Below, piece after piece: positions 16,574 through 25,345 of a DNA stretch of 64,000 nucleotides. Position 1 is the first letter of the stretch, and each line of letters begins with the position of its first letter. The stretch comes from Roseateles amylovorans (GTDB lineage Bacteria; Pseudomonadota; Gammaproteobacteria; Burkholderiales; Burkholderiaceae_C). Position numbers and translations under genes: made by a program. Below the pieces are notes generated by a model. It saw only the letters and a program-made list of their open reading frames with translations, made no database searches and had not been told where the DNA came from. The DNA lies in the NCBI RefSeq assembly GCF_025398155.2, contig NZ_CP104562.2, positions 3,968,001 to 4,032,000 of the forward strand, in the 5' to 3' direction.

Positions 16574-16998
16574 GCAGGGCCCGCCGCCCCCTCCGAGCCC
16601 ACGCCTACGCCGGCCCCCGGCTCTCGCTCCGACGCCATCACGTCAGGTCCACCGTTGACTGTTGGCCGTCAGCCGTTGGACGAGTGCCGTTAGACGAGGA
16701 CGTCAATCCGCTGCCATCAGATTGACGATGGCGATTGCGGTTCGAGCGACTCGGGTCGATCTGCAAATGTGTGGGTACCCGGCGGGGTGTGCGCGGCGGG
16801 GTGTGCAGCGGTGTGTGGGTGTGGGGTGTGGGGTGTGGACGCTCGGTGATTCGAGAGAGGGGCAGCCGGGGTCCGTTTTCGGAAGTCAAGGGGGAATTCA
16901 GCGGACGAAGTCCGCTGAAGGAGGACATGGAGAAAACGGACCCCGGCTGCCCCTCTCTGCGCTGGGTGGGGCGAAGGGCCCTACCCCAAGAAGAAGCT
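16574..16998. other. Gene-free spacer with GT-rich tract and nested hairpin
   Basis: No gene is supported on either strand. A G/T-rich stretch of degenerate GTGTGG units spans about 16786-16837. It is followed by the long nested hairpin at 16854-16958. The convergent genes slyX and the GST end on either side. Confidence 0.65.
16854..16958. repeat. Nested palindromic element, 27-bp perfect arms
   Basis: The arm at 16854-16880 is the exact reverse complement of 16932-16958 (27 of 27). Arm cores are CAGCCGGGGTCCGTTTTC and its complement. The 51-nt loop holds a second hairpin, TCAGCGGAC-GAA-GTCCGCTGA at 16898-16918. No T-run follows. It lies between convergent genes, where it could block read-through both ways, or it could be a small non-autonomous mobile repeat. 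The outer arm end AGAGGGG resembles the hairpin at 6838-6910. Confidence 0.8.
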
Positions 16999-17709
16999 TC
17001 AGACCACCGGCCGCGCCGGGCTGTTGAGCCCTCGCTGCACGGTGTCTCGAGCCAGGAACGCCGCCAACGCACGCTGAACGTTCTTGAAGTCCGAGAACCC
17101 GACCAGATCACCGGCTTCGTAGAAGCTGACGAAGGTATTCACCCAGGGCCAGATGGCGATGTCGGCGATGGTGTATTCGTCGCCCATGATCCAGTCCCGG
17201 CCGGCGAGGCGTTGCTCGAGCACGCCGAGCAGGCGTTTTGATTCAGCCACGTAGCGGTCACGCGGACGCTTGTCTTCGAACTCCTTGCCGGCGAACTTGT
17301 GGAAGAACCCGAGCTGGCCGAACATCGGTCCGACGCCGCCCATCTGGAACATCACCCACTGCAGCGTCTCGTAGCGACGTGCGGGATCGGTCGGCAGGAA
17401 GCGGCCGGCCTTTTCGGCCAGATAGATCAGGATGGCGCCGGACTCGAACAAGGCGAGCGGCTCGCCGCCCGGTCCGTTGGGATCGAGGATCGCGGGGATC
17501 TTGTTGTTCGGATTCAGCGAGAGGAACTCGGGCGAGAACTGGTCGTTGGTCTGGAAGCTGACCAGGTGCGGCTCATAGGGCAGGCCCAGTTCTTCCAGCA
17601 GGATCGACACCTTGACGCCATTGGGGGTGGGCAGCGAGTAGAGCTGCAGGCGCTCGGGGTGTTGGGCGGGCCATTTCTGGGTGATGGGGAAGCGGGACAG
17701 GTCCGTCAT
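16999..17709 (-). CDS. Glutathione S-transferase family protein (YghU/YfcG-like)
   Basis: The 236-residue protein has an N-terminal thioredoxin fold starting LYSLPTPNGVKVSILLEELG, in which TPNG is typical of Nu-class enzymes (YfcG/YghU) that act as disulfide reductases with glutathione. NPNNKIPAI and the ESGAI motif (glutathione gamma-glutamyl binding) follow, then the helical C-terminal domain with YTIADIAIWPW. The ATG at 17707-17709 gives the usual N-terminus. The upstream extension is Arg-rich and unlikely to be translated. The physiological substrate is unknown. Confidence 0.92.
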   Translation of the reverse strand: MTDLSRFPITQKWPAQHPERLQLYSLPTPNGVKVSILLEELGLPYEPHLVSFQTNDQFSPEFLSLNPNNKIPAILDPNGPGGEPLALFESGAILIYLAEKAGRFLPTDPARRYETLQWVMFQMGGVGPMFGQLGFFHKFAGKEFEDKRPRDRYVAESKRLLGVLEQRLAGRDWIMGDEYTIADIAIWPWVNTFVSFYEAGDLVGFSDFKNVQRALAAFLARDTVQRGLNSPARPVV

Positions 17710-18004
17710 GTGGCGTTCCGGTGACAGGTCTTGATGGAGGAACGAGGGCCTGGTGGGCCCTCCCTCTCGACGAAAGCGAGCGGCGATTCTCGTCCGCGCT
17801 GAAGAGACCTTGCTCAAGACAGGTCAAGGACAATGTGCCCACCCACGGCGGCCTCATCGCAAGGCTGAGGCGAACCGGTTCCAGCGCGGCATCCAATGGC
17901 CCTGGATGTCTGCGGACACCAGCGCCCGGTGGGCCCGTCCGACGATCAGGTGCTGCGGCACCAGGCCGATGAAGCGGGAGTCTCCTTGACCTTCGCCGCC
18001 GGGC

Positions 18005-19891
18005 TCAGCGTACTTGGAGCATCGGGCGTCGATCTCCCGTCGGGCTCGGCGCCGCACTGGCCGCGGCCTGGGGCACGGCGCGCGGGATCGCATTGCTGCA
18101 AGCGGGCCAGGCCTTCTCATTGGGCAGCGGACCGGGCTGAAGCAACAGCGGATCGGTCGACACCAGCGAGGACACCTTCACTTCCGGCGGCGGCGCACCG
18201 TCCAGTCCGCCGGGATGCTGCGCTTCCCGCCACGCGTCGGTGCGGCTGAGCAGCTTGAGCGCCCAGGTGTCCCGCACCCACGCGTTGCGTTGAAGACGCG
18301 CCTTCTCCGGCGGCAAGGCGTGGGCAGCCATGACGCAGTGGGCCGCCTGACGGGTGATGGCCTGGGCGGTCGGCACATGCCCCAGGCGCAGCCAGCCGCC
18401 CGACTCGATCAGACTGCCGAAGGTGTCGCCGCAGCGGTCCGCCCCGGCGTTCACCAGCGTGCCATCGCCTGGATCCAGCTGCAGGCCGCTGCTGCCCGAC
18501 AGGAAGTAGGTCTCCTCGAGCTCAGCCCCATGGGAGGATTGCTTGAGCACCTGCGCGATCGTCACCAGCCGGCGCAGACTTTCCCGGTCGTCGCAGCGCG
18601 GTGGCGGGTGGTCACGCGAGCAGGTCTGCAGCGCCTCGATGTCCCAGGGACTCAAGCCTTGCCAACCGGCCGACTGGGCCTCGCCCAGTTTGGTGTGGCA
18701 CGAGATCTCTTGCTGGTTGAGTTGCCGATGCTGGCCCCAACGGCCCAGCGGCACGATCACGAGGGCGAAGACGATCAGCGGCAGCCCAATCAGCCACGCG
18801 TCGCGACTCGCCAGCCAGCGCAGCCACGCCCGCCAGCCGACCGGTGACGGCGCCGGCGGGTCCCCCAGCGCCGGGATCGATTCCGCCTGGAACCGCCACA
18901 GCGCGCGCCAATGGTCGCGCTCGCCGCGTTCGCAGCAGATCTCTTCGAGCGGACTGGTCCAATCGAAGTTTGGCCCGGCGCCGAGGTAGTTGAGCAAGGC
19001 GGAGCGCGGCTCCTCGGACAGCCACAGCCAACTGCTGCGCTCGCCCGGGCCCAACGCGACCGCCGCATCGATCCATCGCCGCAACCTTGACGATTGGATG
19101 TCGGTCAGGTCCCATGCCACGACCGGCTTCTGATCCCAGCGAAAGGTCTCCACCGCCGCGAAGAACAGCAGCGCCGAGTAGCGGCCCAGCTCACGGTCCA
19201 GCAGCGCCCGGACGACGCGTTGCTGGAAGGCCTCGCCTGCGGCCAGGCTGGCCAGCGACGGCTGGGCCAGCGTCTCGCTCAGGCGTCGGATCGCGGTGTG
19301 CAGATCCTGCAGGTTCAGCCGCGCCAGCGCCTGAGCCAGTGCGTCGAAGGCTTGTGCGGCGGCGGTGGCCGGATCCACCGGCGGCTCGATAGGGGGCGCC
19401 CGACGAGGCGCCGGAGCCGGGACCGAGGCCGGGGCCGGGGTCGGCTGCTGCGGCGGCTCTTCCGAGGGGCCGGCAGCGGGGCGCCCCGAGGGCTCCGCAG
19501 CGACATCCGCGCGTGAGTCACCGTGAGATGCAGGCTCAGAGTCCCGCTGCGATGGAGACTGAGGTTCGCCGCGCGGCTCGTCGTGCGCCCCGTTGCGGGA
19601 TGGGTCTTGCGATTCCCCCGCAGGCGCGTCCAACGAAGGCTCTGGCGCCTCCTGCGTGGCCCACGTCGGGCGTCCTGTCAGATCGGCCTCATCCAGATGG
19701 ACGAAGCCACGCCCCTCGCGCACATGCGCCAGGGCCGCTTCATAGTTCTGACGCAGGGACTGGAAGCCTTCGGGGTCCTTGGCGCGGTCGATGCGCTTGA
19801 GCCGGGTGGCGTAAGCGGTCTTGATGTCCGCCTCGGTGGCGTGTTCGTCGAGGCCGAGGGCGAAAAAATAAAGCGGGAGCAGGACCGGCAT
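18005..19891 (-). CDS. J-domain-like protein partnered with HscC, one membrane span
   Basis: The 628-residue protein begins with a J-like domain (LGLDEHATEADIKTAYATRL then FQSLRQNYEAALAHV, residues about 12-58). The canonical HPD tripeptide between helices II and III is absent. The site reads RIDRAKDPEGF, as in the E. coli DjlB/DjlC type, where the motif is also relaxed. A Pro/Ala-rich disordered stretch covers about 75-185, a helical region follows, and one predicted membrane span lies near 362-384. The C-terminal 240 residues may be extracytoplasmic. Its start overlaps the hscC stop by one base (TGATG), so it is co-translated and very likely the HscC co-chaperone. Confidence 0.8.
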   Translation of the reverse strand: MPVLLPLYFFALGLDEHATEADIKTAYATRLKRIDRAKDPEGFQSLRQNYEAALAHVREGRGFVHLDEADLTGRPTWATQEAPEPSLDAPAGESQDPSRNGAHDEPRGEPQSPSQRDSEPASHGDSRADVAAEPSGRPAAGPSEEPPQQPTPAPASVPAPAPRRAPPIEPPVDPATAAAQAFDALAQALARLNLQDLHTAIRRLSETLAQPSLASLAAGEAFQQRVVRALLDRELGRYSALLFFAAVETFRWDQKPVVAWDLTDIQSSRLRRWIDAAVALGPGERSSWLWLSEEPRSALLNYLGAGPNFDWTSPLEEICCERGERDHWRALWRFQAESIPALGDPPAPSPVGWRAWLRWLASRDAWLIGLPLIVFALVIVPLGRWGQHRQLNQQEISCHTKLGEAQSAGWQGLSPWDIEALQTCSRDHPPPRCDDRESLRRLVTIAQVLKQSSHGAELEETYFLSGSSGLQLDPGDGTLVNAGADRCGDTFGSLIESGGWLRLGHVPTAQAITRQAAHCVMAAHALPPEKARLQRNAWVRDTWALKLLSRTDAWREAQHPGGLDGAPPPEVKVSSLVSTDPLLLQPGPLPNEKAWPACSNAIPRAVPQAAASAAPSPTGDRRPMLQVR

Positions 19892-21633
19892 CAGATCCCC
19901 AGGGGCGAGTCGGCCTCGCAGTCACGAATGACCCGGCGCAGATGCTCGCTGGCGGCGTCGATGCGGCTGTGGTCCTGGCTTTCCAGCTCCAGTTCGAAGC
20001 GGGTGATGGCATGACCCAGCCGATCACGCTCATCCAGGCTCAGCTGGGTGAACAGACGTTCGGCGCGGGCCAGCAAGGCGCGCACTTCCATGCGCTCACG
20101 CGGATGCATCTTCAGTTCGGCCAGGGCCAGAAGACGCTCCCGCACCTGCTCGGGTGAGAGCCGCTCCTCCGAGTTCTGGATCACCAGCCGCTGCGGTTCA
20201 CCGCAGGCGTCCTCGCCCAGCTTCGGCGTCGCTTCCACTTCAAGCAGGCCGTCGACGTCGTAGGTGAAGCGCACATCGATATGGGGCGATCGACCGGCCA
20301 CCGGCCGTGGCAGTTCGACCTTGAAATCGCCCAGCGCGATGTTGTCGCGCACCATGCGGGCTTCGCCCTGGTAGACCCGCACATGGATGAGGCGTTGCTC
20401 GGGATGAAGCGGCGAGAAGGATTGCACCCGGCTGGCCGGAATCACGGTGTTGCGCGGCAGGATGGGCGCCATGAACCCGTGGCTCAACCGATCGGCCGAG
20501 AGTTGCTGCGAGGACTCGATGCCCAGCGTGTACGGGCACACGTCGGTCATCACCCGCTCGCTCAGTTCCGCGGCATTGACCTTGAGCCCGGCCTGGACCG
20601 CAGCGCCCAGGGCGACGACCTCGTCCGGATTCAGGCTGGCGCTGGGAAACTGACCGAACAGCCGGGTCACCAACTGCCGCACCGGCATCAGCCGCGAGCT
20701 GCCACCGGCCAGGACCACCGCGGACAGGTCCTTGACCCCGATCCGGGCATCGCGGATGGCCGTCTCCACCGGATGCCGCAACCGTTCCAGCACCGGCTGG
20801 ATGATCTGTTCCAACTGCTCGACCGACAGCCGCAGGTCCACCGCATGACCCTCGTGCTGGAAGGCAATGACGGTGCTGCCGCCGGCCGACAGCGCCCGCT
20901 TGGCCGCCTCGCACCGCGCCCTCAGCTTGGACAGGAAGCGTTCGTCCCGCTGCAGCGAGGCCGGCAGCCGGGCGCTCTCCATCACCCAGCGCTCCAGGCA
21001 GGCGTCCACATCGTCACCGCCGAGCTGGTTGTCGCCCGCCGTGGCACGCACCTCCATGACCCCCGCAAACAGCTCCAGGATGGAGACATCAAAGGTGCCG
21101 CCGCCAAAATCGAAGACCAGGAACTGGCTGTCGTCGCGTTCATTGAGACCGTAGGCCAGCGCCGCGGCGGTGGGCTCATTGAGCAGGCTCACCTCGGTGA
21201 AGCCGGCAATCAGACCCGCATTGCGGGTGGCGCTGCGCTGTGCATCCGAGAAATAGGCCGGCACGGTGATCACTGCCCGGTCGACGTCCCGGCCAAAGGC
21301 GGCACGCACATCCGCGCGCAGCGACTTCAGCACCAGCGCGGACAGCTCCTCGGCGCGAAAGCTGCGGCCGCCCAGTCGAAAGGTGCTGGCCGTGCCCATG
21401 CCGCGCTTGAAGCTGGCGACGGTGTGCTCGGGATGCGATTGCAGCCGGTCCTTGGCGGCGGCGCCGACCAGGTAGCTGCCGTCGTCGTCCACACTGACCA
21501 CCGAGGGGGTCAGGGTTGCGCCCAGCGCATTGGGAATCAGCCGCGGCGCGCCCTCCTGCCAGCAGGCCACCAGGGAATTGGTGGTGCCAAGATCGATGCC
21601 GACGATGTCGGGAATAAATGGGGAATCAGACAT
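19891..21633 (-). CDS. hscC: Hsp70-family chaperone HscC
   Basis: ATP-dependent chaperone of the specialised HscC branch of Hsp70. The 580-residue protein has the nucleotide-binding motifs GIDLGTTNS (12-20), VPAYFSDAQR (124-133), NEPTAAALAYG (152-162) and DFGGGTFDVS (175-184), then a substrate-binding domain starting near 365. It is shorter than DnaK (about 640) because the C-terminal lid is reduced. The linker lacks the DnaK VLLLD motif (it reads DVCPYTLGI), a feature of HscC. The ATG at 21631-21633 was chosen since MSDSPFIPDIVGIDLG matches the family. Clients are unknown. Confidence 0.92.
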   Translation of the reverse strand: MSDSPFIPDIVGIDLGTTNSLVACWQEGAPRLIPNALGATLTPSVVSVDDDGSYLVGAAAKDRLQSHPEHTVASFKRGMGTASTFRLGGRSFRAEELSALVLKSLRADVRAAFGRDVDRAVITVPAYFSDAQRSATRNAGLIAGFTEVSLLNEPTAAALAYGLNERDDSQFLVFDFGGGTFDVSILELFAGVMEVRATAGDNQLGGDDVDACLERWVMESARLPASLQRDERFLSKLRARCEAAKRALSAGGSTVIAFQHEGHAVDLRLSVEQLEQIIQPVLERLRHPVETAIRDARIGVKDLSAVVLAGGSSRLMPVRQLVTRLFGQFPSASLNPDEVVALGAAVQAGLKVNAAELSERVMTDVCPYTLGIESSQQLSADRLSHGFMAPILPRNTVIPASRVQSFSPLHPEQRLIHVRVYQGEARMVRDNIALGDFKVELPRPVAGRSPHIDVRFTYDVDGLLEVEATPKLGEDACGEPQRLVIQNSEERLSPEQVRERLLALAELKMHPRERMEVRALLARAERLFTQLSLDERDRLGHAITRFELELESQDHSRIDAASEHLRRVIRDCEADSPLGI

Positions 21634-21992
21634 GGGAATGAGGAAGCTGGGCAGAGCTGGGCGTGGGACCACGCGGCATCGGCATGGCGACGACACGCTA
21701 TCGGATCAGGCGACCGACACCCTATCGCCCTCACGGGTGGGTGGCGGGGAGAGTCACTGCGGCGCGTGACAGAGTTCGCAGTTCGGAATGAAGCGCAGGG
21801 TCGGCTGTCGCGATCCGGAAACAAGCGATGGATGAGTGAACGCTTCGGAGGGCGCCTGGGGAGCTGACGGTGCGCTATCTGGACTGTCCGGCAGCGCGAT
21901 GCGACCTTGTCCTACGCAGCGCGGTGTGGCGAGCCGGTCAAATCAACCGATCCCGGCAACCCTTGGAGCCTGTGCGCCACACCCCAGCCATC
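21634..21992. other. Divergent spacer between hscC and the histidine kinase
   Basis: 359 bp with no supported gene. The kinase frame stays open back to a GTG at 21870, so part of this stretch could be coding if that start is used. No repeat, heat-shock promoter or operator could be recognised. Confidence 0.5.
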
Positions 21993-23603
21993 ATGAGTTC
22001 CGCACAAGAATCCCTCAGCCCGCGAGCGCGTCGCGCTGCGTGGCGAGGTCAACCCTCGATCGACACCGAGCCCGATGAGGCGTTTGACGCCTTGGCTCGT
22101 TCCGCCGCACTGGTCTGCGACACGCCGACCGCGCTGGTCGGGCTGTCCAGTGGGGCTTATGTCCGGTTCAAGGCCTGGGTCGGCGCAGAGCCGGTGGATG
22201 GCAGCAGCGTGGCCGTACTGGGTGCGCATGCCATCGGGCAGGCGGAGTTCTTCGAGGTCAAGGAGCTGGCGTCGGCGCCGGGCCTGTCCGACCTGAAGGA
22301 GCAGTTGGACGGCGACGCACCGCAGTTTGTGGCCGCCGTGCCGCTCATCCTGGCCGATGGCGAGCAGGTCGGCACCTTGTGCGTGATGGATGCCCGGCCG
22401 CGGCTGCTGGAGCCGCGCCAGCGTCAGGCGCTGCAGGCGCTGGGCACCGTCGCGGCCGGCCTGCTGGAGCGGCGTGGCGGCACCGCCGGCGAACGCCTCG
22501 CGGAACGCATCGCAGAACGGAGTTTGCGCTCCCTCAGCGAAGCAGGTCTGTTCCCCTTCTTCGCGGCCGACAATGCGGGCCGACTCACCTACACCAACGA
22601 ACGGTGGCAACAGCTGTTCGGTGAACATCACGGCAATGACTGGATGGACGCTGTCATCCCTGGCCACCGTGATCGGGTCTTGCAGGCCTGGCGGGCCGAG
22701 AACAACGCGCATCAGGAGCCGGAGCTGGATTTCTCGATCCGCGGTGACCAAGGCCAACTGCAGCATCTGCGCGCGCTCTGGCGCACCCTGCATGATGAGG
22801 ACGGCCAGGCGGTGGGCCGGGCCGGCATCGTCGAGGACGTGACCCTGAGCCGCGACGCCGGCCATCGCAGCCAGCATCTGAATGCGCGGCTCAGCATCGA
22901 GAGCGAGCGCAAGAACCGGTTCATCGCCACCTTGGCGCATGAACTGCGCGGGCCGCTGTCCGTCATCAAGAACGGGGTTCGCCTGCTGCGCACGGCCGCC
23001 CTCGGCGAGACCGAATCCAGCAACGTGCTGGGCATGATGGACCGACAGGTCACCGCGATGGCCACCCAGATCGACGGCTTGACCGACCTGTCCAGCATCA
23101 GCCTGGGCAAGCTGGACCTGCGCATGGCTCAGGTGGACATGGCCGCGGTGGTGGAAAACGCCCTGGAGATCGCGGCACCGCTCATCGGCGCGAAGCGGCA
23201 TGAGGTGCGGGTGAACACGCCCACGCCGCCGGTCTTCGTGAAGGGGGACGCCACCCGGCTGGTGCAGATCGTCAGCAACCTGCTGACCAATGCGGCCAAG
23301 TACACCGATGACGGCGGGCGGGTGGAGGTGACCGTGCGTCGCCAGTCGTCCAACGTCTGCGTGGAGGTCCAGGACAACGGCGTGGGCCTGACCGCCGAAC
23401 AGGCGGCCGCCATCTTCGGCATGTTCGAGCAGGTGCAGGAGGATTCCAACATGCGCTCCAGCGGCCTGGGCATCGGGCTGGCGCTCAGCCGGCGGCTGGC
23501 CGCGCTGCATGGCGCGGACATCGCGGTCGCCAGCGACGGCCGCGGCCAGGGCAGCCGCTTCACCTTGACCATCCCCGCCTGGGTGGACTTGCGGGTGGCC
23601 TGA
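21993..23603 (+). CDS. GAF/PAS sensor histidine kinase, soluble
   Basis: The 536-residue protein has no membrane span. An N-terminal GAF domain (about 27-160, with GTLCVMDARPR typical of small-molecule or light-sensing GAFs) is followed by a PAS domain (about 185-300, ADNAGRLTYTNERW), a HisKA domain with phospho-acceptor His316 in ATLAHELRGPL, and an ATPase domain with N box SNLLTNAAKY (427-436), DNGVGL and GLGIGLALS. No receiver domain and no adjacent response regulator are present, so its partner lies elsewhere. The ATG at 21993 has no clear ribosome site and the GTG at 21870 is an alternative start. Confidence 0.9.
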   Translation: MSSAQESLSPRARRAAWRGQPSIDTEPDEAFDALARSAALVCDTPTALVGLSSGAYVRFKAWVGAEPVDGSSVAVLGAHAIGQAEFFEVKELASAPGLSDLKEQLDGDAPQFVAAVPLILADGEQVGTLCVMDARPRLLEPRQRQALQALGTVAAGLLERRGGTAGERLAERIAERSLRSLSEAGLFPFFAADNAGRLTYTNERWQQLFGEHHGNDWMDAVIPGHRDRVLQAWRAENNAHQEPELDFSIRGDQGQLQHLRALWRTLHDEDGQAVGRAGIVEDVTLSRDAGHRSQHLNARLSIESERKNRFIATLAHELRGPLSVIKNGVRLLRTAALGETESSNVLGMMDRQVTAMATQIDGLTDLSSISLGKLDLRMAQVDMAAVVENALEIAAPLIGAKRHEVRVNTPTPPVFVKGDATRLVQIVSNLLTNAAKYTDDGGRVEVTVRRQSSNVCVEVQDNGVGLTAEQAAAIFGMFEQVQEDSNMRSSGLGIGLALSRRLAALHGADIAVASDGRGQGSRFTLTIPAWVDLRVA

Positions 23604-23792
23604 TCAAGTCCGGGTGAAAGCGCCAGGCGCACCAGGTTGACGCCTTCATCGGGCGCCCGGTGCAGGGGTTGTGAGGACGACTTGAGCGGACGACGTCACC
23701 GAACAGGCTTCACGAGACTGGGCCGCTGAACTCGGGAAGCGTTTATAAGACGGCATGCCGCATGCGGCGACCAACGACACAGGGAGCGCTCG

Positions 23793-25286
23793 ATGTGGAC
23801 CTTCGGGAAGAAGATGGGCATGGGCTTCGGCCTGTCATTCCTGGTGCTGCTGATCGTCGGCACCGTGGCGCTGCGCGGGACCTTCCTGATGGTCGAGACC
23901 AGCGAGCGGGTGAGCCGCAGCCACGAATCCCTGCGCGCCGTGACCAGCCTGATGAGCGCCCTGAAAGATGCCGAGACCGGCCAACGCGGTTTTCTGCTCA
24001 CAGGCGATGAGCGTTATCTGGAACCGTTTCAGGACGGTTCGGTGGACGTCGGCCGGTGGATGATCCGACTGCGCGCCCTGCCCTTGGCGACCACCCATGC
24101 CGACGCCTTGAATCAGATCGAGACCAGTGCGCGCGACCTGCTGAACCTGCATGCGCAGCGGATCGAACTGCGGCGCAAGATCTCGCTGGAGGGCGTGCTG
24201 CACGCCGTCGCCACCGGCGAGGGCCGTCGACGGATGGAAGCCTTGCGCGAGGCCATCGGCACCATCGAGGCCGATGAGTCCGCCGCGCTGGAGGCCAGCG
24301 CCATCGAGCTGCAGCGCACCGCCGGCGTGGTGAAGGCGGCGTCCCTCATCGGCACCAGCCTGGGGCTGCTCATCGTCGTGGCCGCTTGGATGCTGCTGCA
24401 GCGCCACCTGTCACGAACGGTCGGCCTCGCGGCGCATGAAATGGAGCTGCGATCGAATGAGTTGCAGACCGCCTCGCATCAGCAGAACACGGCCTCGAAG
24501 GAAACCGCCTCATCGATGACCGAGGTGGCGGTGGCCACCCATCAACTGCTCGCCACCGCCCATCAGATCGGCCGCAATGCCGGCGATGTGGCCGAGGCCG
24601 CCGCAGCCACCGATCGCACCGCCCAGGAGGCCGCGCGCAGTGCCACCGAGAGTCGCCTCGCGGCCCAGGCCATGCGGGAGCAGATCCGGCGCGTGGTGGA
24701 GCAGATCGTGGAGCTCGGCAAGCGGGCGCAGGGCATCGGCAGCATCGTCGGCATGGTGGAGGAGTTGGCGGAACGCACCAACATCCTGGCGCTGAATGCC
24801 CTGATCGAGGCCTCGCAAGCCGGCGAGGCGGGCCTGCGCTTCACCGTGGTTGCCGAAGAGGTGCGGGCCCTGGCCGACCGGATGCGCGACGCCACCAGAG
24901 ACATCCGCAGCCAGCTCGAAGGCGTATGGAACAGCTCCAATGCCACGGTGATGGCCACCGAGACCGGCGCCAAGGCGGTCGAACGCTCCGCGACGCTGTT
25001 TGAGACGGTGAGCCGACAGCTGGGCGAGGTCTCGACCCAGGTGTCTGCGGCGGCGGGCGCGGCACAGGAGATCCGGCTGGGCACCCAACAGCAGGCCAGT
25101 GCGCTCGGGCAACTGGAGATCGCCTTGAGCGGCGCGTCGCAGTCGTCGCGCGAATCGGAGCAGGCGTCGGCGCAGAACCTCAGCACCGCGGCCGAGTTGT
25201 CGAAGACCGCTCAGCGCTTGCGCCGTCTGGTGGTCGCCGAACACCGGTTCGCGGCAGCCGGTGTCGCCCCCGCGTTTCGCCACTGA
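23793..25286 (+). CDS. Methyl-accepting chemotaxis protein with CHASE3-like sensor
   Basis: Membrane chemoreceptor of 497 residues. A first membrane span (about 11-31) is followed by a periplasmic four-helix CHASE3-type domain (about 35-175, with DAETGQRGFLLTGDERYL typical), a second span (about 182-203) and a cytoplasmic methyl-accepting coiled coil. The signalling tip reads LALNALIEASQAGEAGLRF (about 333-351), a divergent version of the usual LNAAIEAARAGE. No clear HAMP domain separates the second span from the coil. An AGGGAGCG ribosome site precedes the start. No che genes lie nearby. Confidence 0.9.
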   Translation: MWTFGKKMGMGFGLSFLVLLIVGTVALRGTFLMVETSERVSRSHESLRAVTSLMSALKDAETGQRGFLLTGDERYLEPFQDGSVDVGRWMIRLRALPLATTHADALNQIETSARDLLNLHAQRIELRRKISLEGVLHAVATGEGRRRMEALREAIGTIEADESAALEASAIELQRTAGVVKAASLIGTSLGLLIVVAAWMLLQRHLSRTVGLAAHEMELRSNELQTASHQQNTASKETASSMTEVAVATHQLLATAHQIGRNAGDVAEAAAATDRTAQEAARSATESRLAAQAMREQIRRVVEQIVELGKRAQGIGSIVGMVEELAERTNILALNALIEASQAGEAGLRFTVVAEEVRALADRMRDATRDIRSQLEGVWNSSNATVMATETGAKAVERSATLFETVSRQLGEVSTQVSAAAGAAQEIRLGTQQQASALGQLEIALSGASQSSRESEQASAQNLSTAAELSKTAQRLRRLVVAEHRFAAAGVAPAFRH

Positions 25287-25345
25287 GTGGGCGAAGGGGA
25301 GCACGTCGTCTGCGAGTCACTGGGTGCGCCAATCGCCGCCTGTAC

